Shown: positions 1 through 5,196 of the stretch, one piece after another | Numbering within the stretch: the stretch's first letter is position 1 | How the letters are laid out: each line of letters opens with the position of its first letter | NCBI GenBank assembly: GCA_019234175.1 | Contig: JAFALP010000104.1 | Coordinates: forward strand, 1 to 6,800 | From: Actinomycetota bacterium | GTDB lineage: Bacteria > Actinomycetota > Thermoleophilia > Gaiellales > Gaiellaceae | Reading direction: 5' to 3' | DNA length: 6,800 bases | The notes under the pieces: generated by a model | Told to the model about the DNA's origin: nothing | The model's database searches: none | Seen by the model: the letters and a program-made list of their open reading frames with translations, nothing else | Program-made: the position numbers and the translations under genes

Positions 1-201
1 CCGCTGTTCAAGACCGAGGAGCAGGCGCGCCTCGAAGAGACGATGGACGGGGAGCCCGCCTTCGTCGCCGAGCAGAGCCTGCCGTGGCCCGGCGAAGAGA
101 CCGCGGAGAACGCGGCGGCGGCGACGGCGACCATCGACGACTCGGAGTCCAATGGGTTCTGGACCGTCGATCGCGCCCGCGACTTCGACTGGGGCGACTA
201 A
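1..201 (+). CDS. C-terminal end of an unidentified acidic protein (partial)
   Basis: Frame 1 is open from the left edge to a TAA at 199-201, giving 66 residues. Nearly every codon ends in G or C, as expected for a real gene in this genome; the other frames here give Arg/Ser-rich shadow products. The visible part begins PLFKTEEQARLEE, has a middle stretch rich in Glu and Ala, and ends in an acidic, aromatic tail (FWTVDRARDFDWGD). No catalytic motif, membrane segment or known domain can be recognised in this fragment, so no function is proposed. The start lies outside the window. A strong hairpin follows directly, fitting the 3' end of a transcription unit that converges on the udgX gene. Confidence 0.72.
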   Translation, partial: PLFKTEEQARLEETMDGEPAFVAEQSLPWPGEETAENAAAATATIDDSESNGFWTVDRARDFDWGD

Positions 202-206
202 GGCTT

Positions 207-235
207 CGGTGGGCGGTGCTGCGCACCGCCCACCG
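207..235. terminator. Perfect 13-bp hairpin between converging genes
   Basis: The left arm at 207-219 (CGGTGGGCGGTGC) is perfectly complementary to the right arm at 223-235, with a 3-base loop (TGC). It starts five bases after the stop of the left-hand gene and lies between two converging genes, so it could stop transcription from both sides. No T-run follows on either side. GC-rich hairpins without T-runs are common at gene ends in actinobacteria; the termination role is inferred. Confidence 0.7.
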
Positions 236-244
236 TATTCGGTT

Positions 245-268
245 GGGGCCGCTTCGCGGGAGCGCCCC
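245..268. terminator. Second GC-rich hairpin downstream of udgX
   Basis: GGGGC plus GCT (245-253, with one bulged C) can pair with AGCGCCCC at 261-268, leaving a loop of about 7 bases. It sits 4 bases beyond the udgX stop on the minus strand and follows the stronger hairpin at 207-235. It may be the terminator proper for udgX. It has no T-run and a bulge, so the call is weaker than for its neighbour. Confidence 0.4.
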
Positions 269-271
269 GCG

Positions 272-858
272 CTAGTTCAGGACCGTTGCCACCCGTGAGA
301 GGTCTCGGACGAAAGCCTCCATCTCGCGGTGACGCGATTCGTCGTCGCGTTGCCTGAGGACGGCGCTCGGGTGGATCGTGGCGGTCACGTGCGGGGCGAG
401 GTCCGAGTCGACCCAGGTGCCCCGCTCCTTCGTGACACGGAACGCCCTGCCGAGGAGTGACTGCGCGGCGGTGGCGCCGAGGCAGACGAGCACCTCGGGC
501 CGGATCGCCGCGAGCTCGCCGTCGAGCCAGGGCCGGCATGCGGCGGTCTCCGTCCAGGTCGGCTTCGCGTGGATGCGCCGCGTGCCGCGCGCCTCCCACT
601 TGAAGTGCTTGACCGCGTTCGTGACGTAGGCGTCTTCGCGGTCGATGCCCGCGGCCGCGAGCGCGTCGTCGAGGAGGCGACCGGCAGGGCCGACGAAGGG
701 ATGGCCGGCCCGGTCTTCCTGTCGCCGGGCTGCTCGCCGACGAGCATGACGCGCGCCCGTGCGGGGCCTTCGCCGAACACCGTCTGCGTGGCGTGCTCCC
801 ACAACGGGCACCGCCGGCAGCCCGCCGCCTCGGCGCGGAGACGGCTCAGGCTCTCCAT
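272..858 (-). pseudogene. udgX: Uracil-DNA glycosylase UdgX, split by a one-base frameshift
   Basis: UdgX enzymes are iron-sulfur proteins of the uracil-DNA glycosylase superfamily that excise uracil and stay covalently attached to the abasic site through a histidine. The N-terminus reads from ATG at 858-856: MESLSRLRAEAAGCRRCPLW with the CxxC pair (C14, C17), then VMLVGEQPGD at 37-46. The frame then breaks. The rest continues in a neighbouring frame as (Q)EDRAGHPFVGPAGRLLD, NAVKHFKWEARG, TRRIHAKP, ACRPWL, VLVCLGATAAQ and TIHPSAV. Adding one base between 720 and 721 (a C on the coding strand) restores GEQPGDQED and a 195-residue protein, close to family length. H97 in TRRIH matches the covalent His of the KRRIH motif; the usual Lys is Thr. 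C108 and C126 are the likely other cluster ligands. HPS at 163-165 is the normal C-terminal motif. As written, the first frame runs to about 385 and yields only 46 correct residues. It is either a recent pseudogene or a sequencing/assembly error. The gene is divergent from the c-di-GMP gene, with only a weak Shine-Dalgarno (GGGGAC). Confidence 0.85.
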
Positions 859-874
859 GTCCCCGGGGTACCCC

Positions 875-884
875 GAACAGGTTC
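875..884. promoter_or_regulatory. Interrupted palindrome GAAC-AG-GTTC upstream of udgX
   Basis: GAAC (875-878) and GTTC (881-884) are inverted copies separated by AG, centred about 21 bases upstream of the udgX ATG. Gram-positive and mycobacterial SOS boxes use the same half-sites but with four bases between them, so this spacing of two does not match the known LexA site. It is listed as a possible operator only. Confidence 0.2.
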
Positions 885-979
885 CCTCAACCGGGGGACG
901 CAGGCCTTTGTGGGCCCGACGATGGTTAGTCGATCGTCAACGAGGAGGGTTCCGCCCTGCGGGTGGCCGCAACCGCATC

Positions 980-985
980 GGAGGG
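980..985 (+). promoter_or_regulatory. Ribosome binding site that sets the GTG start of the c-di-GMP gene
   Basis: GGAGGG ends six bases before GTG at 992-994. The reading frame stays open far upstream (to 569), but that part is antisense to udgX and has no conserved content. The strong site with ideal spacing, just before the first GAF domain, makes GTG 992 the best start. Confidence 0.7.
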
Positions 986-991
986 CGCGCC

Positions 992-3646
992 GTGGTAGCG
1001 CGCCCGGAGACACGCCGCTTCGAGCTCGTTCCCGACGAGGGCCTCGGCCTGGTCGAGTCCTACCGCCGCCTCGCGGACGTCTTCCACGAGGTGCTCGCCG
1101 AGCAGAGCCTCGACGCGCTCCTCGAGCGCATCGCCGACACGCTCGCCGATCTCGTCCCGCACGGGTCGCTGACGATTTACGAGGCGGACGAGTCGCAGGG
1201 GATCCTCACCCCGGTCCTCGCGCGCAACGACTGGGCCGAGCAGGTGCTGCGCAAGCGCGTCCGCTTCGACGAGGGCGTCACCGGCTGGGCCGCGCGCCGG
1301 CGCGAGCCCGTGCTGCTGAACCAGGCGCATCTCGACCCGCGCGTGAAGACGATCCCGGGCACGCCGGTCGAGCCGGAGGCGCTCATCTCCATCCCGCTCG
1401 TCGCGCGCTCCCAGATCAAGGGCGTCTTCAACCTGTATCGCTCCGGCGCCGAGGTCGAGTTCACCGACGACGAGTTCGAGCTCGCGAAGAGCTTCGCCGA
1501 CGCCGCCGCGCTCGCGATCGACAACGCCCAGATCCGTGCGCGCCTCGAGCACCTGGCGCAGACCGATTCGCTCACCGGTCTCTACAACCACCGCAGCTTC
1601 CACGAGCGCCTCCAGCGCGCGCTGCAGGAGGCGAGCCGAACACATCGCCCGGTCGCCGTGCTCATGCTCGACATCGACGACTTCAAGCGCGTCAACGACG
1701 TGCACGGCCACGGCGTCGGCGACGAGCTCCTGAAGTTGCTCGGCGACACGCTCCGCGCCACCGTCCGGCCGGACGACATCGTGTGCCGGCTCGGGGGAGA
1801 GGAGTTCGGCGTCGTCATGACGTCGTGCGACGGCGTCGACGCGGAACGCGTCGCGCGCCGCATCGTCGACCGCATCGCCGAGCTCGACACGCCCGGCGTC
1901 GGTGCCATCACCGTCTCCGTCGGCTTCGCGCTGGGACCCGAGCACGCGGCGAATCCCCGCGAGCTCGCCGCCTGCGCCGAGGCGGCGATGATGACGGCCA
2001 AGGCGCGCGGCAAGAACCGCGTGATGCTCTACGCCGACGGCGAGAGCGAGCGCCCCGACTCGCCCGCCACCGTCCGCGACGTGCGGTCGCTCGCGCACAT
2101 GAAGATGCTGCAGAGCCTCACCGGCAAGCTGAACCGGCTCACCGACGTGCGCAAGATCGGCAGCGAGATCACGTCCGAGTTGCGGTCGCTGATCGATTAC
2201 CACAACTGCCGCATCTTCGTCCGCGACGGCGACGAGCTCAGGCCGGTCGCGTTCCGCGGCGCACTCGGAGCCGAGACCGGCGCACTGCCGCTGGAGCTGC
2301 TGCGCATCCGCGTCGGCGTCGGCGTCACCGGTCGGTGCGCTGCGATCGGCGAGTCGCTGATCATCGACGACGCCGCCAACTGCGAGTTCGGCCACCGCAT
2401 CGAGGGCACGCCGGTGATCGAGGAGTCGCTGGCGGCGGTCCCGCTGCGGTACGGCTCCCAGACCGTCGGCGTCATCGTCGTCTCCAAGCTCGGCCTGGGC
2501 CAGTTCGACGAGGACGACGTCCGCGTGCTCGAGGTGCTCGCCGGTCATGCCGCCGTCGCCGTCGAGAACGCTCGCCTGTACGAGTCGGCGCGCCGCGAGG
2601 CGGAGAGCGCCACCGCGCTCCTCGAGTTCAGCCGCGAGCTCGCGTCCTCGTTCAACCTCGACGAGATCCTCCAGCGCGTCGTCGAGCTCACCTCCGCGCT
2701 GCTCGCGTCGCCGCGCACGTCCGTGTGGCTCGAGGACGAGGACGGCTGGATCGTCCCGCGCGCGCTGTACGGCCACAAGCCGGAGGAGCGCGAGCAGGTC
2801 GCGGGCCGGCGCTACGACGCCGCGCTCGCGGCCGAGCTGCCGCACGCCGGTGAGCCGTTCGTCCTCACGTCGGAGCAGATCGCGGGACTCGTGGACGACG
2901 CCATCGACCCTGTGATGTCGTACGCCCTCGCGCCGCTCGAGGTCGACGACCGGCTCGGCTTCATCCTCGCCGCGCTCCCGGACGATGGGCACTACGGCGA
3001 CCGCGAGCTTCGCCTCTTCGGCGGCCTCGCACAGCAGGCGAAGCTCGCGATCAAGAGCGCGTCCAGCTTTGCCGGCCTCGAGCGGTCGTTCGTGTCGACG
3101 GTGGAGGCGCTCGCGAACGCGCTCGAGGCGAACGACGAGTACACGTCCGAGCACGCGCGCTGGATCTCCGACCTCTCCCTCCGCGTCGGCCGCGAGCTCG
3201 GGCTCAACGACTACTCGCTCAAGCGGCTCGAGCTGGGAGCCCTCCTGCACGACATCGGGAAGATCGGCGTGCCGAGCTCGATCCTGTCCAAGCCGAGCCG
3301 CCTGAGCGCGGCCGAGCGCGCCGTCATCGAGCTGCACCCGGCGCTCGGCGAGCGGATCATCGCCCCGATCGACCGCCTGCAGGACGTCCGCAGCATCGTC
3401 CGCCACTGCCACGAGCGCTGGGACGGGCGCGGCTACCCCGACGGGCTCTCGGGCGAGGACATCCCGCTCGAGGCGCGGATCATCTTCGTCTGCGACGCGT
3501 ACCACGCGATGACCACCGACCGGCCCTACCGGAAGCGCCTCGGCCACCCGGAGGCGGTGCGGCGCCTGCGCGAGGGTGCGGGGTCGCAGTTCGACCCGCA
3601 CGTCGTCGACCTGTGCGTCGCCGTGCTGGAGAAGACCAGGACCTAG
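992..3646 (+). CDS. Bifunctional c-di-GMP protein: GAF-GGDEF-GAF-GAF-HD-GYP
   Basis: The protein has 884 residues from GTG 992 to TAG 3644-3646 and no membrane segment or signal peptide, so it is cytosolic. Domains: GAF1 about 25-180; GGDEF about 185-345; GAF2 about 370-528; GAF3 about 540-690; HD-GYP about 695-884. The GGDEF domain looks like an active diguanylate cyclase: D227, N235, D244 and the signature GGEEF at 268-272. An inhibitory I-site RPDD (R259, D262) lies five residues before it, so feedback inhibition by c-di-GMP is likely. The HD-GYP domain (c-di-GMP hydrolase family) shows E712, H721, HDIGKIG at 753-759, H782, the run CHERWDGRGYPDG at 806-818, D835 and DRPYRK near the end. 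Its usual HHE reads C806-H807-E808, an unusual Cys at a metal position. Synthesis and degradation may therefore be switched by ligands or redox signals sensed by the GAFs; this is inference. It diverges from udgX, and its stop overlaps that of the coiled-coil gene on the opposite strand. Confidence 0.93.
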   Translation: MVARPETRRFELVPDEGLGLVESYRRLADVFHEVLAEQSLDALLERIADTLADLVPHGSLTIYEADESQGILTPVLARNDWAEQVLRKRVRFDEGVTGWAARRREPVLLNQAHLDPRVKTIPGTPVEPEALISIPLVARSQIKGVFNLYRSGAEVEFTDDEFELAKSFADAAALAIDNAQIRARLEHLAQTDSLTGLYNHRSFHERLQRALQEASRTHRPVAVLMLDIDDFKRVNDVHGHGVGDELLKLLGDTLRATVRPDDIVCRLGGEEFGVVMTSCDGVDAERVARRIVDRIAELDTPGVGAITVSVGFALGPEHAANPRELAACAEAAMMTAKARGKNRVMLYADGESERPDSPATVRDVRSLAHMKMLQSLTGKLNRLTDVRKIGSEITSELRSLIDYHNCRIFVRDGDELRPVAFRGALGAETGALPLELLRIRVGVGVTGRCAAIGESLIIDDAANCEFGHRIEGTPVIEESLAAVPLRYGSQTVGVIVVSKLGLGQFDEDDVRVLEVLAGHAAVAVENARLYESARREAESATALLEFSRELASSFNLDEILQRVVELTSALLASPRTSVWLEDEDGWIVPRALYGHKPEEREQVAGRRYDAALAAELPHAGEPFVLTSEQIAGLVDDAIDPVMSYALAPLEVDDRLGFILAALPDDGHYGDRELRLFGGLAQQAKLAIKSASSFAGLERSFVSTVEALANALEANDEYTSEHARWISDLSLRVGRELGLNDYSLKRLELGALLHDIGKIGVPSSILSKPSRLSAAERAVIELHPALGERIIAPIDRLQDVRSIVRHCHERWDGRGYPDGLSGEDIPLEARIIFVCDAYHAMTTDRPYRKRLGHPEAVRRLREGAGSQFDPHVVDLCVAVLEKTRT

Positions 3647-3984
3647 GCGAGCTCGGCGAGGCCGGCCTCGAACCCGACCGGCTGGTCGGATCGGGCCTCG
3701 AGCTCCATCCGCTGCGCAGCGAGCTCCTTCTCCACGGCGTGGATCTGCTGCTCGCGCTCCTCGAGCCGCTCCCGCTCCGCCGCCGCGAGGGCCTTCTCGG
3801 AGGACGCCTCCACGGCGAGGCGTCGCGCCTCGGCGAGCGCTTCCTGCAGGTCGCGCTCGTTGCGGACGACCGCCTCCGCCCGCGCACGGAGCTCGGCCTT
3901 CATGGCCTCGATCTCCGCCTGGGCGTCCGCCCAGGCCTCCTCGCGGGTCAGCCGCCGAATCTCCATCGGATCCATTGCAAACAA
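3643..3984 (-). CDS. Small coiled-coil protein of unknown function
   Basis: From TTG 3984 to TAG (3645-3643) the protein has 113 residues. TTG is preferred because GGAGGT (3995-3990) lies five bases before it. The in-frame ATG codons at 3975 (MDPMEIRR) and 3966 are 14 or more bases from that site, so they are less likely. Residues about 12-98 are rich in Glu, Ala, Arg, Gln and Leu with heptad-like spacing and no Pro or Gly, which strongly suggests one long alpha-helical coiled coil. A short non-helical tail follows (SDQPVGFEAGLAELA). There is no signal peptide, membrane segment or catalytic motif, and no family is recognised. It could be a scaffold or an adaptor, but nothing shows a partner. 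Its stop shares the CTAG at 3643-3646 with the stop of the converging c-di-GMP gene. It is divergent from the Ig-like gene. Confidence 0.75.
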   Translation of the reverse strand: MFAMDPMEIRRLTREEAWADAQAEIEAMKAELRARAEAVVRNERDLQEALAEARRLAVEASSEKALAAAERERLEEREQQIHAVEKELAAQRMELEARSDQPVGFEAGLAELA

Positions 3985-3989
3985 CTTAC

Positions 3990-3995
3990 ACCTCC
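3990..3995 (-). promoter_or_regulatory. Ribosome binding site that favours a TTG start
   Basis: On the minus strand this is GGAGGT, followed by GTAAG and then TTG at 3984-3982. The five-base spacing is near ideal. The next ATG in frame is nine bases further on, so this site decides the start of the coiled-coil gene. Confidence 0.6.
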
Positions 3996-4067
3996 GCAGA
4001 CGTGGAATCCCGCCGGCCCGGGAACGACGCCCTCGATGCACTACGTCGAGAAAAAGGGGAAGGCACG

Positions 4068-5123
4068 ATGCGATTCAGACGATTGATCCTCCTCGCCTGC
4101 GCGGCGGCCGTGCCGACGTTGATCGTCGCGGCCGGCTCGCTGGCGCAGGGCTCCGCCGCGCCGTCGAACACGTCCCTGCCGTCGATCTCGGGCTCGGCCC
4201 GCGACGGCTCGCTCCTCCACGCCACGCACGGCACCTGGAACGGCAGTCCGACGTCGTTCGCGTACCAGTGGCAGCGCTGCGACGCGGCGGCCGGCAACTG
4301 CAACGCCATCGCCGGCGCGACGAGCGACACGTACACCGCCGGCACCGGCGACGTCGACAACCGCCTGCGCGTTCAGGTGACGGCGACGAACAGCTCCGGC
4401 TCGGGCGTCGCGGTCTCGCGGCCGACCGACGTCGTGAAGTCGACCGGCTCGGCCCCGAAGAACACGGCCCCGCCGACCATCTCGGGCACGACCCAGGAGG
4501 GGAGCACCCTCACCGTTCAGGCTGGCTCCTGGAGCGGGAGCCCGGCGCCCGGCTTCACATATCAGTGGGAGCGGTGCGTGGGCACCGGCGGCGGGTGCTC
4601 GCCCATCTCCGGCGCCACCAACACGACGTACACGCTCGGCTCCGCCGACGTCGCGCACACCGTTCTCGTGGTCGTGACGGCGAAGAACTCCAACGGGACG
4701 AGCACGGCGAACACCGCCGAGACCGACCTGATCGCGCCGTCGAAGTCGACGCAGGGCGGCGCGTCGATCCAGGTCGGGCAGGTGAGCCTGCCGAACCGGC
4801 TCGTCATCGACGGCGTGAAGTTCTCGCCGACCCCCGCCTCGTCGCGCGGGCAGATCACGGCGCGCTTCCACGTCTCGGACACGCGCGGGTTCTCGATCTC
4901 GGGCGCCCTCGTGTACGTCCTCGGCCTCCCGTACGGCTGGGTGTACGGCTCGCCGGAGACGCCGACCGACTCCACCGGCTGGGCGACGATCACCATCCAG
5001 CCGACGCGGAACATGCCGCTCAAGCCCGGCGACCTCGTGCTGTTCGTCCGGGCGCGCAAGCCCGGTGACAGCCTCCTGGCCGGAGTCTCCACGCGGAGAC
5101 TCGTCCAGGAGCCGATCCGCTAG
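4068..5123 (+). CDS. Secreted protein with two Ig-like repeats and a C-terminal beta domain
   Basis: ATG 4068 follows AAGGGGAAGG at a workable distance and opens a 351-residue protein. Residues 1 to about 30 form a Sec-type signal peptide: basic MRFRR, a hydrophobic core at 6-23, and likely cleavage after SLA (26) or GSAA (31). Two tandem repeats follow at about 32-124 and 130-224, with a period of 99 residues. Each holds the pattern P-x-I-S-G, G-(T/S)-W-x-G-S-P, YQW-x-R-C, a Cys seven residues later, (I)xGAT, YT, DV, VTA-x-N and a Ser/Gly-rich end. C71/C78 and C170/C177 are likely disulfide pairs within each repeat. The C-terminal region (about 230-351) has LPNRLVIDGVKFSPTP, HVSDTRG, SGALVYVLGLPYGW, a beta-rich end LVLFVRARKPGD and STRRLVQ. 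Such repeat-plus-tail proteins look typical of Thermoleophilia. A role in surface adhesion or ligand binding is inferred; no catalytic site is seen. A perfect hairpin follows the gene. Confidence 0.85.
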   Translation: MRFRRLILLACAAAVPTLIVAAGSLAQGSAAPSNTSLPSISGSARDGSLLHATHGTWNGSPTSFAYQWQRCDAAAGNCNAIAGATSDTYTAGTGDVDNRLRVQVTATNSSGSGVAVSRPTDVVKSTGSAPKNTAPPTISGTTQEGSTLTVQAGSWSGSPAPGFTYQWERCVGTGGGCSPISGATNTTYTLGSADVAHTVLVVVTAKNSNGTSTANTAETDLIAPSKSTQGGASIQVGQVSLPNRLVIDGVKFSPTPASSRGQITARFHVSDTRGFSISGALVYVLGLPYGWVYGSPETPTDSTGWATITIQPTRNMPLKPGDLVLFVRARKPGDSLLAGVSTRRLVQEPIR

Positions 5124-5135
5124 GCGGCACTCGCT

Positions 5136-5170
5136 CGCGGCCACGCCACGCTCGCCGTGGCGTGGCCGCG
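5136..5170 (+). terminator. Perfect 15-bp hairpin after the Ig-like gene
   Basis: The left arm 5136-5150 (CGCGGCCACGCCACG) is exactly complementary to the right arm 5156-5170, with a 5-base loop CTCGC. It starts 12 bases after the Ig-like stop and ends 26 bases before the next start. There is no T-run. It is a probable terminator that separates two co-oriented genes, so they are unlikely to be one simple operon. Confidence 0.75.
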
Positions 5171-5196
5171 TCCAACCTGGTTGAATCGCAGACCGG

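Larger units (their letters stand above)
859..991. promoter_or_regulatory. Divergent gap between udgX and the c-di-GMP gene, with several hairpins
   Basis: This 133-base gap must hold the promoters of both divergent genes, though no convincing -35/-10 pair can be read on either strand. It is rich in short inverted repeats: the palindrome GGGGTACCCC at 865-874, an interrupted palindrome at 875-884, TCCC/GGGA arms around 883-898, GGGCCC at 912-917, GACGAT (918-923) pairing with ATCGTC (933-938) around a 9-base loop, and AGGG/CCCT at 946-958. The part from about 875 to 979 could form a folded 5' leader of the c-di-GMP gene. An operator or riboswitch function is possible but unproven. Confidence 0.4.

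Noticed and set aside
865..874. GGGGTACCCC palindrome as a specific operator
   Set aside because: Short GC palindromes are frequent at this base composition, and there is no second copy at the other divergent promoter. It is noted only as part of the gap.
569..991. Upstream extension of the c-di-GMP reading frame to an ATG at 569
   Set aside because: The extension is antisense to udgX, whose motifs are clear, and has no conserved content. GTG 992 has a strong, well-placed ribosome site just before GAF1.
963..998. Possible 11-codon upstream ORF (GTG 963 to TAG 996-998) overlapping the c-di-GMP start
   Set aside because: The nearest purine-rich site (942-949) is 13 bases away, and short frames of this kind arise often by chance. 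Nothing supports translation.
65..1110. Sixteen-base direct match TCGCCGAGCAGAGCCT at 65-80 and 1095-1110
   Set aside because: Both copies lie in coding frames and encode AEQSL with the common codons of this genome. There is no flanking symmetry or third copy, so chance is enough.
926..3601. An 891-codon open frame on the minus strand, antisense to the c-di-GMP gene
   Set aside because: Its product is a low-complexity run of Arg, Ala, Val, Asp and Glu without domain motifs. It mirrors the codon positions of the real gene, which has five recognisable domains. Long antisense frames are expected at this GC content.
4089..4100. LLAC (residues 8-11) of the Ig-like protein as a lipoprotein lipobox
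   Set aside because: The hydrophobic stretch before this Cys is only about five residues, too short for a lipoprotein signal, and the hydrophobic core continues beyond it to a normal signal-peptidase site.
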